This document shows, one piece after another, positions 32,916 to 42,526 of a stretch of 64,000 nt of DNA. A program made the translations under genes and the position numbers. The notes beneath the pieces were generated by a model. The model was not told where the DNA came from. It saw only the letters and a list, made by a program, of their open reading frames with translations, and ran no database searches. The DNA is from Enterovibrio coralii (GTDB lineage Bacteria; Pseudomonadota; Gammaproteobacteria; Enterobacterales; Vibrionaceae), in the NCBI RefSeq assembly GCF_001559595.1, contig NZ_LNTY01000054.1, forward strand, positions 1 through 64,000, in the 5' to 3' direction. The stretch's first letter is position 1, and each line of letters starts with the position of its first letter.

Positions 32916-33881
32916 TTATGCAACGTTTTCGAAGTAATCTTGCAGCGCATCGATTTGCTCATGAGCGTCTTCGATAGCGTTGAAAGCCTGGCGAAAATCG
33001 CCAATTTGATCATGTTCTTTCAGGTACCATCCCACGTGTTTACGTGCGATACGGAGACCTTTGAGTTCACCATAAAACTGGTGAAGCTCTTGAACATGAC
33101 CCAACAAAATTGTTTGGACCTCTTCCATCGGCGGTGGAGCAAGCTCTTCGCCGGTAGCGAGGTAGTGCTGGATTTCGCGGAAAATCCATGGACGCCCCTG
33201 TGCTGGGCGACCAATCATCAACGCATCCGCACCTGTGTAGTCGAGCACGTGTTTGGCTTTCTGAGGCGAATCGATATCCCCGTTAGCGATAAGGGGGATG
33301 GAGATCGCTTCTTTGACCGCTCTGATGCTGTCGTACTCGGCTTCCCCTTTATACATACAAGCGCGCGTACGGCCATGAAGGGCCAGCGCCTGAATGCCAC
33401 AGTCTTCGGCCATTTTGGCGATTTGGACACAGTTTTTGTTGTCCGTATCCCAACCTGTACGTGTTTTCAGCGTGACGGGAACGTCAACCGCCTTAACGAC
33501 TGTTTTCAGGATCTGCTCGATGATATCTGGTCGGGTCAACAACGCTGATCCAGCCAGCTTCTTATTGACCTTTTTTACCGGGCAGCCCATGTTGATATCG
33601 ATGATTTGCGCACCGTTCTCAACACAATAGCGCGCGGCATCTGCCATCAGTGCTGGTTCTGCACCAGCTATCTGTACAGAGCGAATTCCCTTCTCATCCA
33701 GATGAACCATTCGGTTTTTCGATTTGGCTGTATGCCACATCGCCGGATTGGAAGACATCATTTCGCTCACCGCCATACCTGCACCGTGGCGTAAACAAAG
33801 TTCACGAAACGGTCTATCGGTTACACCAGCCATGGGCGCAACGATAAGCGTGTTTTCCAGTTTGTAAGGTCCGATCTGCAA
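32916..33881 (-). CDS. dusB: tRNA-dihydrouridine synthase B
   Basis: DusB reduces uridine to dihydrouridine in the D-loop of tRNA using FMN. The TIM-barrel protein has FMN-site residues at [12 protein letters not shown], the catalytic cysteine in INMGCPVKK, and [14 protein letters not shown] place the start at TTG 33881 ([10 protein letters not shown]). GAAGG lies 7 bases upstream, and the length is then exactly 321 residues as in Escherichia coli. The upstream ATG codons (33947, 33923, 33914) fall in or before a good promoter. The neighbours prmA and fis are in the conserved order. Intact. Confidence 0.92.
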   Translation of the reverse strand: MQIGPYKLENTLIVAPMAGVTDRPFRELCLRHGAGMAVSEMMSSNPAMWHTAKSKNRMVHLDEKGIRSVQIAGAEPALMADAARYCVENGAQIIDINMGCPVKKVNKKLAGSALLTRPDIIEQILKTVVKAVDVPVTLKTRTGWDTDNKNCVQIAKMAEDCGIQALALHGRTRACMYKGEAEYDSIRAVKEAISIPLIANGDIDSPQKAKHVLDYTGADALMIGRPAQGRPWIFREIQHYLATGEELAPPPMEEVQTILLGHVQELHQFYGELKGLRIARKHVGWYLKEHDQIGDFRQAFNAIEDAHEQIDALQDYFENVA

Positions 33882-33912
33882 GGGAACACCTTCTATGTCA
33901 GCAAGGGCGCGC

Positions 33913-33941
33913 ATTTTACGCATTTTTTCCCAGTCTGAAAA
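33913..33941 (-). promoter_or_regulatory. Probable dusB-fis promoter with GC-rich discriminator
   Basis: On the minus strand TTTTCA (33941-33936), 17-base spacer, TAAAAT (33918-33913), then GCGCGCCC. A GC-rich discriminator after the -10 box is typical of promoters inhibited by ppGpp, as known for fis. The transcript would start near 33906, about 25 bases before the TTG start of dusB. Confidence 0.65.
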
Positions 33942-33950
33942 GGCCAATAT

Positions 33951-34017
33951 TTGAGCGTTTTATCTTGATTTTCTAAAAAGCCAAATAATTCAATTTTTTA
34001 GTACAAAAAACGCTCAA
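33951..34017. other. Wide inverted repeat in the prmA-dusB gap
   Basis: TTGAGCGTTTT (33951-33961) is exactly inverted at 34007-34017, with a 45-base AT-rich centre. It lies between the prmA stop and the dusB promoter. It could be a weak terminator of prmA or a protein-binding region upstream of fis. Confidence 0.45.
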
Positions 34018-34029
34018 TTAATATGATCT

Positions 34030-34914
34030 TTAGGCGCGGTGTGCAGAGATTCTGCACCATTCTTCCTTAATAACGATCTCATCAACCGTTAGTTCATCAC
34101 GGTAACAGTCCGCGACTGACTCAGCTTGAGAGTCCAGCACGCCAGACATTGCCAATACACCTTGCGGCGCAACCAAGCCTTTGATGATAGAAGACAGCTC
34201 GCGAAGCGGGCCCGCAAGGATGTTTGCGACAACCACTTCTGCTTTCAGATCTTGAGGCTGGTCTTTCGGCAAGTACAGCTCAAGACGATCCGCAACGCCA
34301 TTGCGCTCTGCGTTGTCTTTAGACGCTTGCAACGCTTGTGGGTCGATATCGATGCCAATGACTTTCTCTGCGCCTAGCAGAAGCGCTGCCAGCGACAAAA
34401 TGCCAGAACCACAACCGAAGTCGATAACGGTTTTGCCAGTTAAGTCCAGACCGTCCAACCACTCTAGACAAAGAGACGTTGTAGGGTGTGTACCTGTACC
34501 AAACGCCAAACCTGGATCCAGCATGATGTTTACTGCATCAGGATCGGGTGCTTCACACCAGCTTGGACAAACCCAAAGACGCTTACCGAACTGCATAGGC
34601 TTGAAGTTATCCATCCAAGCGCGTTCCCAGTCTTTGTCTTCCAGCTGCTCAATCTTGTGCGCGAAATCTTCGCCCAGCAGCGGACTCGACTTCAGGATCG
34701 CCACGACAGCATCCATGTCAGCTTCTGCGTCATACAGTGCCACAACATCTGTTGCGCCCCACAGACGGGTTTCGCCCGGCATAGGCTCGAAAACAGGAGT
34801 GTCTTTGGCATCAAGGAAAGTCACTGACAGGGCACCGGCTTCATCCATTAGCACGTCGCCAATTGCTTCAGCGGTTTCTGCGGTCGCATTCAGTTTGATT
34901 TGAATCCAAGGCAT
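34030..34914 (-). CDS. prmA: Ribosomal protein L11 methyltransferase
   Basis: PrmA trimethylates L11 (the rplK product, encoded at 1334-1762) using S-adenosylmethionine. The 294-residue protein has the N-terminal substrate-binding domain ([20 protein letters not shown]) and a Rossmann methyltransferase domain with motif [21 protein letters not shown] near residue 162. The catalytic-loop [13 protein letters not shown] follows. ATG 34914. It is in the conserved panF-prmA-dusB-fis order but is 155 bases from panF and behind a terminator. Intact. Confidence 0.96.
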   Translation of the reverse strand: MPWIQIKLNATAETAEAIGDVLMDEAGALSVTFLDAKDTPVFEPMPGETRLWGATDVVALYDAEADMDAVVAILKSSPLLGEDFAHKIEQLEDKDWERAWMDNFKPMQFGKRLWVCPSWCEAPDPDAVNIMLDPGLAFGTGTHPTTSLCLEWLDGLDLTGKTVIDFGCGSGILSLAALLLGAEKVIGIDIDPQALQASKDNAERNGVADRLELYLPKDQPQDLKAEVVVANILAGPLRELSSIIKGLVAPQGVLAMSGVLDSQAESVADCYRDELTVDEIVIKEEWCRISAHRA

Positions 34915-35018
34915 GGTTTCTTCACTTATTCGTCTAACTACGTTTTTAGGGGGCGGAGTCTAGCATAAAAAGTAGTCAGGTCGCATAGGTATGCGTAAGG
35001 TCATTGGTAAGAAACCCC

Positions 35019-35047
35019 AAAAAAAATGGGCAGATTACGCTGCCCAT
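35019..35047 (-). terminator. Terminator of yhdT-panF
   Basis: ATGGGCAG (35026-35033) and CTGCCCAT (35040-35047); the A run 35019-35025 gives the T tail on the minus strand. Confidence 0.9.
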
Positions 35048-35069
35048 TGTGATTTCGTGGTGAGTTTGC

Positions 35070-36524
35070 TCAGGCTTCGACGGCCTTGCCTTGCTGATGT
35101 TGCACTGTGCTAACAATCAAAAACGCCACCAAGCTGATAGCCAGCGATGGCACGATAGCGTGAATGCCACCCATGTCTGGCTTAAAGGTGGACAGCGCGG
35201 CATAAGAGCCAAGGCCTGTCACCATGGAAGAAAGGGCTCCAGCTGCGGTCGCTTTTTTCCAGTAAAGCCCCAGAATCAGTGGCCACAGGAATACTGCCTG
35301 CATGCCGCCAAACGCGAGCAAGTTTAGCCAGATGATCATATCCGGCGGGTTGGTGGCAGCAACAAACACAAGCAGTGAGAAAATACCGGTGACCCACAAA
35401 GACAGCGTCGGCAGCTTGCTTTCAGTTTCTGGTGCACTGGCCGCTTTCGGATTGATGTAGTTGAGGTACAAATCTTTTAGCAAGGTCGCAGAGGCTTGAA
35501 TGAGCTGGGAGTCAATCGTCGACATGATGGCAGCCATTGGCCCCGCCAAGAAGATGCCAGCAACCACAGGCGGTAGCACTGTCATCATCAACGTCGGCAT
35601 GATTTGGTCAGGGTTAGCAATTTCCGGCACGATTGCGCGCCCCAGCGCGCCTGCCAGGTGCATACCCAGCATTAGGAAAGCCACCATCGCTGTGCTGATC
35701 ACCATGCCTTTGTGAAGCGAGCCACTCGATTTGTAAGACATACAGCGAACGGCTGCGTGCGGCAGACCAATCACACCAAAACAGACCAATACCCAGAAGC
35801 TCAGCATGAAAGGTTCAGTGAGGAACTCATTCGGGCCATAAGGTGTCACAAGTGCTGGATCGATGTCGTGAAGCTTAGTGATCATCTCACCCAAGCTGCC
35901 GCCTGCGTGAACGATACCAATCAGCAGCGCAATGGTACCGACAATCATCATGATACCTTGCACCGTGTCTGTCATCACCACCGCGCGGAAGCCACCAATG
36001 GTGGTGTAGACGCCAACGGTCAGGGCGAATAGCATCAACCCGTGGGTGTAAGACAGGCCCGTGACGGTTTGCAGCAGGCGTGCGCCACCGACAAATTGCA
36101 CCACCATGGTGCCGAAAAACGCCAAGAGCAGTGCCAGTGACGCGAAGATGACCACACCACGGTTTTTGTAGCGCGCGTACAGCATGTCATTGAGCGTCAG
36201 CGCGCTGTGGCGACGAGATTCAATGGCGAATTTCTTGCCGAGCACACCCAGCGTTAACCAAGCGGCGGGCAATTGGATCATGGCGAGCAACACCCAGCCC
36301 AAGCCCATTTGGTACGCAGCACCTGGGCCGCCGATAAAGGAGCTGGCACTGGCGTAGGTGGCTGCTAAGGTCATGGCAAGCACAAAGCCGCCCATGCTGC
36401 GACTGCCCAGCAGGTATTCATTGAGGAAGCCGCCACTGCGGTCTCCTTTGTTGCGTGAATAGAACGCAACAGCAAAAACGGCAACCAGATACAGAGCCAT
36501 AGGAATAAGAAGCTGACTATTCAT
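35070..36524 (-). CDS. panF: Sodium/pantothenate symporter
   Basis: PanF imports pantothenate with sodium for coenzyme A synthesis. It is a 484-residue member of the SLC5 family with about 13 membrane segments. The family regions GGFVLAMTLAATYASASSF and GGFRAVVMTDTVQG are present. The start [20 protein letters not shown] forms the first membrane segment. Its ATG overlaps the yhdT stop by 8 bases. The yhdT-panF pair next to accBC and prmA is the same as in Escherichia coli. Intact. Confidence 0.94.
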   Translation of the reverse strand: MNSQLLIPMALYLVAVFAVAFYSRNKGDRSGGFLNEYLLGSRSMGGFVLAMTLAATYASASSFIGGPGAAYQMGLGWVLLAMIQLPAAWLTLGVLGKKFAIESRRHSALTLNDMLYARYKNRGVVIFASLALLLAFFGTMVVQFVGGARLLQTVTGLSYTHGLMLFALTVGVYTTIGGFRAVVMTDTVQGIMMIVGTIALLIGIVHAGGSLGEMITKLHDIDPALVTPYGPNEFLTEPFMLSFWVLVCFGVIGLPHAAVRCMSYKSSGSLHKGMVISTAMVAFLMLGMHLAGALGRAIVPEIANPDQIMPTLMMTVLPPVVAGIFLAGPMAAIMSTIDSQLIQASATLLKDLYLNYINPKAASAPETESKLPTLSLWVTGIFSLLVFVAATNPPDMIIWLNLLAFGGMQAVFLWPLILGLYWKKATAAGALSSMVTGLGSYAALSTFKPDMGGIHAIVPSLAISLVAFLIVSTVQHQQGKAVEA

Positions 36525-36798
36525 TCTCTGGGTCCTGCTCGATATCTAGCGACATGTCTTTGAAAAGGAACTTCACCATCAGTGCGCAGAGCACGGTGAA
36601 CAAAATGGGGCCAATAACACAGGCCATCAAAAACCAGAGCGGCAAACCAAAGTAAAGTTCTGGCATGGCTTGATCAATGCCTTCCGGAGCTAAGCCATAG
36701 GCAAAACCGTACCACCACAGGAAATAGGCAAGCGCGAGGGCAATGGCCCACTTCGCTTCTTTATGTGCCTGGCGGTAGCGGCTGCTAAGCGTTTTCAT
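36517..36798 (-). CDS. yhdT: Small membrane protein YhdT (DUF997)
   Basis: A two-segment inner-membrane protein of unknown function, always found directly before panF. From ATG 36798 (MKTLSSRYRQAHKEAKWA, GGAGG 6 bases upstream) it has 93 residues. Hydrophobic segments lie at about residues 18-35 and 52-78, with an acidic tail. It may assist PanF, judging from the overlap of the genes; this is inference. Intact. Confidence 0.88.
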   Translation of the reverse strand: MKTLSSRYRQAHKEAKWAIALALAYFLWWYGFAYGLAPEGIDQAMPELYFGLPLWFLMACVIGPILFTVLCALMVKFLFKDMSLDIEQDPENE

Positions 36799-36910
36799 TA
36801 GAAGCCTCCAAGCAGCGTGACGCAAAAGAGCGTGACTGCTTTCGTCATACAGGAAATTAAGGTCGCCTATTTTGACAAATGTCGGCGAAATGTGACAGCG
36901 GTGCGGAGAG

Positions 36911-36940
36911 TGAAAAAGAAAAGGCTGCGCAAGCGCAGCT
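36911..36940 (-). terminator. Terminator of aroQ-accB-accC
   Basis: Leftward AGCTGCGC and GCGCAGC arms (36924-36939) followed by a T-rich tail (CCTTTTCTTTTTC). It lies 20 bases past the accC stop. Confidence 0.85.
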
Positions 36941-36959
36941 TTATCGAGCGGTGTTGGGA

Positions 36960-38306
36960 TTACTTTTGCAGCCCCAATTTCTTCTCTAGGTAGTGGATGT
37001 TCGCACCACCGTGCTGGAAGTTTTCATCTTTCATGATTTCCAGCTGAAGAGGAATGTTGGTTTTGATGCCGTCGATGATGGTCTCTTGCAGCGCGTTACG
37101 CATACGTGCAATCGCCACGTCACGGTTCTCACCGAAACAAATCAGCTTACCAATCATTGAATCGTAGTGTGGTGGCACTGTGTAACCAGAGTACACATGC
37201 GATTCCCAACGCACACCCATGCCGCCTGGCGCATGGAAGCGTTCAATCTTACCTGGGCTTGGCAGGAAGCGAACTGGATCTTCAGCGTTGATACGACACT
37301 CGATAGCATGGCCACGGATTTGGATGTCATCTTGCGTGAATGACAGTGGTTGGCCGGCAGCAATGCGAAGTTGCTCTTTGATCAGGTCTACGCCGGTCAC
37401 CATTTCAGTTACTGGGTGTTCAACCTGAATACGGGTGTTCATTTCAATGAAGTAGAACTCACCGTTTTCGTACAGGAATTCGAAGGTACCCGCACCGCGG
37501 TAACCGATTTCGATACATGCACGGCAACAACGCTCACCGATGTACTTACGCATTTCTGCGGTAATACCCGGTGCTGGTGCTTCTTCTACCACTTTCTGGT
37601 GGCGACGCTGCATAGAACAGTCACGCTCACCCAAGTGGATTGCACCGCCCTGACCATCAGCCAAAACCTGTACTTCAACGTGACGTGGGTTTTCTAGGAA
37701 TTTCTCCATGTAAACCATGTCGTTGTTGAACGCTGCTTTTGCTTCTGCGCGGGTCATAGCGATTGCGTCAGTCAGTTCTGCTTCAGAACGAACCACACGC
37801 ATACCACGACCACCGCCGCCGCCAGATGCTTTGATGATCACTGGGTAGCCGATACGTTTTGCGAACGCTTTGTTGCGAGACGCATCGTCATCAAGTGGGC
37901 CGTCAGAACCTGGTACACATGGAACGCCCGCTTTTTTCATCGCGTTGATAGCTGACACTTTGTCACCCATCAGACGGATAGTTTCAGCGCGAGGACCCAC
38001 GAAAATGAAACCAGACTGCTCAACTTGCTCAGCGAAATCCGCATTCTCAGACAGGAAGCCGTAACCTGGGTGGATAGCCACCGCGCCAGTTACTTCCGCT
38101 GCACTGATGATGCGAGGAATGTTCAGGTAGCTTTCTACGCTTGAAGCTGGACCGATACAGATAGACTCATCTGCCAGCAATACGTGCTTCAGATCGCGGT
38201 CAGCGGTCGAGTGTACAGCAACAGTTTTGATGCCTAGCTCTTTACACGCACGCAGGATACGAAGCGCAATTTCACCGCGGTTAGCGATGACAATTTTATC
38301 TAACAT
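36960..38306 (-). CDS. accC: Acetyl-CoA carboxylase biotin carboxylase subunit
   Basis: AccC carboxylates the biotin on AccB with ATP and bicarbonate in the first step of fatty-acid synthesis. The 448-residue ATP-grasp protein starts [20 protein letters not shown]. It has the glycine loop [14 protein letters not shown] near residue 160, the signature [17 protein letters not shown], and the catalytic [15 protein letters not shown] near residue 290. It begins 12 bases after accB. Intact. Confidence 0.97.
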   Translation of the reverse strand: MLDKIVIANRGEIALRILRACKELGIKTVAVHSTADRDLKHVLLADESICIGPASSVESYLNIPRIISAAEVTGAVAIHPGYGFLSENADFAEQVEQSGFIFVGPRAETIRLMGDKVSAINAMKKAGVPCVPGSDGPLDDDASRNKAFAKRIGYPVIIKASGGGGGRGMRVVRSEAELTDAIAMTRAEAKAAFNNDMVYMEKFLENPRHVEVQVLADGQGGAIHLGERDCSMQRRHQKVVEEAPAPGITAEMRKYIGERCCRACIEIGYRGAGTFEFLYENGEFYFIEMNTRIQVEHPVTEMVTGVDLIKEQLRIAAGQPLSFTQDDIQIRGHAIECRINAEDPVRFLPSPGKIERFHAPGGMGVRWESHVYSGYTVPPHYDSMIGKLICFGENRDVAIARMRNALQETIIDGIKTNIPLQLEIMKDENFQHGGANIHYLEKKLGLQK

Positions 38307-38318
38307 AGCTGTCCTCGA

Positions 38319-38789
38319 TTACTCGATGATGATCAGTGCTTCGTCAAACTCAACGGTCTGGCCGTCTTCACACAGGATTGCCTTAACCACACCCGCTTTG
38401 TCAGCTTGGATTTGGTTCATCATTTTCATCGCTTCAACGATACACAGAGTGTCACCAACGTTTACAGATTGGCCAACTTCAATGAACGATTTCGCTTCTG
38501 GGCTTGGTGAACGGTAGAAAGTACCTACCATTGGAGACAATACTTTGTGACCTGCCACTTCTGCTGGTGCAGCAGGAGCTGCTGCCGCTGGTGCTTCTGC
38601 TGCTACTGGAGCTGGAGCTGGCGCAGGAGCTGCTGCTTGTACTGGTGCAGCGTAAACTTGTGCAGGTGCAGCGATAGGAGCGGTCGCACGGCTGATGCGT
38701 ACCGATTCTTCACCTTCAGAGATTTCTAGCTCAGCGATACCTGATTCTTCAACCAGTTCAATCAGTTTTTTGATCTTGCGAATATCCAT
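38319..38789 (-). CDS. accB: Biotin carboxyl carrier protein of acetyl-CoA carboxylase
   Basis: AccB carries the biotin that AccC carboxylates. The 156-residue product has an N-terminal part ([20 protein letters not shown]) and an alanine/proline-rich linker at about residues 35-78. The biotinyl domain follows, with the modified lysine in the motif EAMKMMNQ near residue 121. In Escherichia coli AccB represses its own operon. Located between aroQ (26 bases) and accC (12 bases). Intact. Confidence 0.97.
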   Translation of the reverse strand: MDIRKIKKLIELVEESGIAELEISEGEESVRISRATAPIAAPAQVYAAPVQAAAPAPAPAPVAAEAPAAAAPAAPAEVAGHKVLSPMVGTFYRSPSPEAKSFIEVGQSVNVGDTLCIVEAMKMMNQIQADKAGVVKAILCEDGQTVEFDEALIIIE

Positions 38790-38815
38790 GGTGTCTTATC
38801 TCTTCAATATGTTGT

Positions 38816-39271
38816 TCAGTTGGTCTTTGACTGCAGACGGCTTGCCGCTGCCCTCAAAGCAAATTCGTAGCCATCTGGTCCTAGTCCCACGATGACGCCT
38901 TCGGCTTTATCGGAGAAGTAAGAGTGATGGCGGAAAGGTTCACGTGCGTGAACGTTGGACAAATGCACCTCAATAAAAGGGATGCCAACAGACAGAATTG
39001 CGTCTCTGAGTGCTACACTGGTGTGCGTGAAGGCGGCTGGGTTAATGATGATGAAATCAACATTGCCCATTGCTTGATGGATGGTTTCAATCAAGACATG
39101 TTCCGCATTTGACTGCACGTGCGCCAGATTCAACTGGAGTTGTGAAGCGAGCGCGGTCAGATCGAATACGATCTGGTCGAGAGTCTTCTGTCCGTAGTGT
39201 CCTGGTTCTCTAACGCCCAGCATGTTGAGGTTGGGGCCGTTGAGAAGTAAAACGTTGCGATTTTCTGTCAT
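38816..39271 (-). CDS. aroQ: Type II 3-dehydroquinate dehydratase
   Basis: AroQ converts 3-dehydroquinate to 3-dehydroshikimate in aromatic amino acid synthesis. The 151-residue product has the signature [18 protein letters not shown] with the active tyrosine. It also has [17 protein letters not shown], and the catalytic-histidine region [17 protein letters not shown]. It is the first gene of aroQ-accB-accC, the usual vibrio and pseudomonad arrangement. Intact. Confidence 0.96.
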   Translation of the reverse strand: MTENRNVLLLNGPNLNMLGVREPGHYGQKTLDQIVFDLTALASQLQLNLAHVQSNAEHVLIETIHQAMGNVDFIIINPAAFTHTSVALRDAILSVGIPFIEVHLSNVHAREPFRHHSYFSDKAEGVIVGLGPDGYEFALRAAASRLQSKTN

Positions 39272-39591
39272 CTTGATCGCTTTGTTCCTGTTCTTGTTGC
39301 GAAAAGTCCCTAATTTCTGCTTTCTGGCACCAAGTGGTTTGAGAACCGTAAAAATGGCACTCCAGCCATGTACTGAATCGCAATTATAGAGAAATCACCG
39401 CAAATGGCAGCAAAATACTGGTCTTATCAGACATATTTTGCCATTTCCGGATATAGATTACCGTCTTATGACATAGCGTTTGCGTAAAGAGTTCAGAAAA
39501 TAAACAGTTCTGAGAAAGAAAGTGTTAAATCCGTCCCACATTGCGCGCTATCAGCGAATTTCGGCGACGTTTCTGTAAAGTTGACCGTATG
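39272..39591. promoter_or_regulatory. aroQ-accBC upstream region with one promoter candidate
   Basis: No gene is seen in this stretch. On the minus strand TATAAT (39388-39383) lies behind TTGCTG (39413-39408) at 19 bases, about 110 bases before aroQ. The spacing is long, so the promoter is tentative. Confidence 0.4.
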
Positions 39592-39651
39592 CTCACCCGT
39601 CAAAAGGGTGAGAAATAGACACAAAAAAGGCCGCAAAATGCGGCCTTTTCA
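39592..39651 (-). terminator. Double hairpin terminator of acs
   Basis: Leftward, GGCCGCA/TGCGGCC (39629-39645) is followed by T6 and forms a standard terminator. A second stem, CTCACCC (39592-39598) with GGGTGAG (39606-39612), lies just beyond it. Confidence 0.88.
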
Positions 39652-39665
39652 TTATCAATGGGCGA

Positions 39666-41612
39666 TTAAACCACGCTCGATTTCTCAGCGATAAGCTTAT
39701 CAACCACGCTTGGATCTGCCAGCGTAGATGTATCACCCAAGCTGCCAGTATCACCCGTTGCAATCTTACGCAGAATGCGGCGCATGATCTTACCTGAACG
39801 TGTTTTCGGCAGGGCATCTGTCCAGTGAATGAAGTCAGGCGTTGCGATAGGACCAATTTCCTTACGCACCCAATCTTTCACTTCTTTGGTCAGCTCCGCG
39901 CTTGGCACTTCACCCGCGTTAAGCGTGATGTACGCGTAAATCGCCTGACCTTTAATGTCATGCGGTACGCCTACGATCGCCGCTTCAGCAATCTTGTCGA
40001 ACGCAACCAGTGCAGATTCGATTTCTGCAGTACCCATGCGGTGACCTGATACGTTCAGTACGTCATCCACACGGCCAGTGATCCAGTAGTAACCGTCTTC
40101 GTCACGACGTGCACCGTCACCGGTGAAGTACATGCCTTTAAAGGTAGAGAAGTAGGTTTGCTCAAAGCGCTCATGGTCACCGTTAACGGTACGCATTTGG
40201 CCCGGCCATGAATCCAGCATCACCAAGTTACCTTCGGTGGCACCTTCGATGATGTTACCCATGTTATCAACCAGCGCAGGTTGAACACCGAAGAACGGAC
40301 GGGTTGCTGACCCTGGCTTCAGGGCAGTTGCACCTGGCAGTGGGGTGATCAAGATGCCACCAGTTTCGGTCTGCCACCAGGTATCCACGATAGGACACTT
40401 GCTGTCGCCGATTGTCTTGTAGTACCACTCCCACGCTTCTGTTGATAGGCTCACCTACTGAACCATGATACGCAGCGAGTCACGCTTAGTACCTTCCACC
40501 GCTTCGTTGCCTTTCGCCATCAGCGCGCGAATGGCAGTAGGTGCAGTGTAAAGGATGTTAACTTGGTGCTTGTCGACCACTTCGCTCATGCGCGCGGTGG
40601 AAGGGTAGTTCGGCACACCTTCGAACAGAATGGTTTTAGCGCCGTTCGCCAGTGGTCCGTAAATCAGGTAGCTGTGGCCGGTGATCCAACCCACATCCGC
40701 CGTACACCAGAACACTTCGCCTTCTTGGTAATCGAAGACATATTTGAAGGTCATGGTGGCGTAAACCAAGTAGCCACCTGTGGTGTGAAGAACGCCTTTT
40801 GGCGTGCCGGTAGAGCCTGAGGTGTAAAGGATGAACAGAGGATCTTCTGCGTTCATCTCTTCTGGTTCACAGTTATCGGAAACAACTGCTGTCGCATCAT
40901 GCCACCATACGTCGCGGCCAGACACCCACTCAATGTTGTTGCCAGTGCGTTGGTAAACCACCACTTTCTCAACAGAATTAACGGCAGGGTTTGCCAGTGC
41001 CGCATCTACGTTTTGTTTCAGCGGTACCGCACGGCCGCCGCGCACACCTTCGTCGGCTGTTACGACCACTTTGGCGTTAGAGTCGACAATACGACCCGCC
41101 AGCGCTTCTGGAGAGAAGCCACCAAATACGATGGTGTGAACCGCACCGATACGAGTACATGCAAGCATTGCGATCGCCGCTTCCATGACCATTGGCATGT
41201 AAAGACAGACTACGTCGCCTTTGCGCACGCCTTGGCCTTTCAGAGCATTGGCGAACTTACACACTTCGATATGCAGTTCGTTGTAAGTCAGGGTTTTGTC
41301 ATCGGCTGGGTCATCACCTTCCCAAATCAGCGCCACTTGGTCGCCTTTGGTTTCAAGGTGGCGGTCGATACAGTTTGCAGACACGTTGAGCGTGCCGTCT
41401 TCAAACCATTTGATATCGACGTGGCCGGTGTCAAAAGAAGTGTTCTTCACCTTAGTGAAAGGTTTGATCCAGTCTACGATCTTGCCGTGCTCACGCCAGA
41501 ACCCTTCAGGGTTAACAACAGACTGTTGGTACATTTCACGGTATTGGTCGTTGTTTACGTGGGCTTTTGCTTCAATGTCCGGCATGACCGGGTGCAGGTG
41601 AACCTCACTCAT
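39666..41612 (-). CDS. acs: Acetyl-CoA synthetase (disrupted by two close deletions)
   Basis: Acs activates acetate to acetyl-CoA through acetyl-AMP and allows growth on low acetate. The product starts [20 protein letters not shown] (ATG 41612, AAGGAG upstream). It has the adenylation motif [18 protein letters not shown], and WWQTETGG and the acetylatable lysine [11 protein letters not shown]. Around 40464 one base and around 40440 two bases are missing. They change [16 protein letters not shown] to a short garbled stretch with a TAG stop, after which the frame is again correct. Restored length is 649 residues. Likely controlled by CrbS-CrbR (45860-49307 and 52512-53150), as in Vibrio cholerae. 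I take the defect as a sequencing error. Confidence 0.92.
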
Positions 41613-41637
41613 TCTCTTTCTCCTTGTGTTCCTGCGT

Positions 41638-41662
41638 TGTGCTTTTGAGCACATCCTTTTTT
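41638..41662 (+). terminator. Terminator-like hairpin pointing antisense in the acs leader
   Basis: TGTGCT (41638-41643) and AGCACA (41648-41653) followed by TCC and nine T on the plus strand, opposite to acs. The stem is only 6 bp. The remaining bases up to 41901 hold no gene. Confidence 0.35.
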
Positions 41663-41901
41663 TTGACTGCAGTAATCGAAACCAACCAGACGAATCGTTG
41701 AGTCGCTTCTGACTCATTACCTACTCAGATTGGTATAAGACAGGGTACGGTAATCCAATTGCGTCCTAATAAGGTCGGTCAGTTGGGGTTTCTCGACAAT
41801 TAGACTTTAGGATGACACTTACGATTTCTCTGAGAATTGTGAACCCACGCCACTGAACTCGTGTTCTGCCTCGCATTTGAATGCAAGGTGTTGCGCACAA
41901 T

Positions 41902-42525
41902 TTAGTAATAAGTGGGGATTGGCACATCCCCGTATTTTAAACGCACGTAAATCAAGGCCGCACTGATGGCGTCTTGAAGTGCATCATGCCGTCCAGACAG
42001 TGGCAGTTCTAAGTGGTGTCCTATCGCCTCCATACTCAAATCATAGTAGGCATTTGGCAGGGCTTGTTCTAAACGCTTGCGATACATGTCGCTCACTTCC
42101 ACTTCTGCGTTGGGCAGCTTAAATCCGAGAAGACGTTTGGCGTAGCGATCGAGAATGGTTTTGTCATAGTGAATGTAATAACCCACGATGGGGCGGTTGC
42201 CGATGTAATTAATCAGCCGAAGCATGGCATCTTTCTCACTGATGCCGTTAACCAAATCCTGATGACGAATGCCATGCACTTTGACCGATTGCGCATTGAG
42301 CGAAGACGGCGCGCGTAGTGACAGGACCAAAGGCTCACTGGTCACCAGCGTGTTGCCGCGAATTTTAATCGCAGCGATGCTGACAAGTTCCGCCTTATGA
42401 GGGTCTAGGCTGGTGGTTTCGCAATCGAGGGCAACCAGTTCTTCATGCGAGGGCTTGTCGAATAGCGGCGCATAGATGGTCTGTCGGTACTTGTAGCGAT
42501 ACCAATATCGGGTGAAAGGATTCAT
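41902..42525 (-). CDS. DEDDh 3'-5' exonuclease (DnaQ-like)
   Basis: A stand-alone member of the DNA polymerase III epsilon exonuclease superfamily. The 207-residue product has ExoI motif DCETTSLD (Asp34 and Glu36), ExoII in YYIHYDKTILDRYA, and ExoIII SGRHDALQDAISAA with the DEDDh histidine and aspartate. Substrate unknown; no polymerase domain is attached. It lies 1 base after the cNMP/CBS/nucleotidyltransferase gene, and this pair precedes acs in vibrios as well. Intact. Confidence 0.88.
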   Translation of the reverse strand: MNPFTRYWYRYKYRQTIYAPLFDKPSHEELVALDCETTSLDPHKAELVSIAAIKIRGNTLVTSEPLVLSLRAPSSLNAQSVKVHGIRHQDLVNGISEKDAMLRLINYIGNRPIVGYYIHYDKTILDRYAKRLLGFKLPNAEVEVSDMYRKRLEQALPNAYYDLSMEAIGHHLELPLSGRHDALQDAISAALIYVRLKYGDVPIPTYY

Positions 42526-42526
42526 G

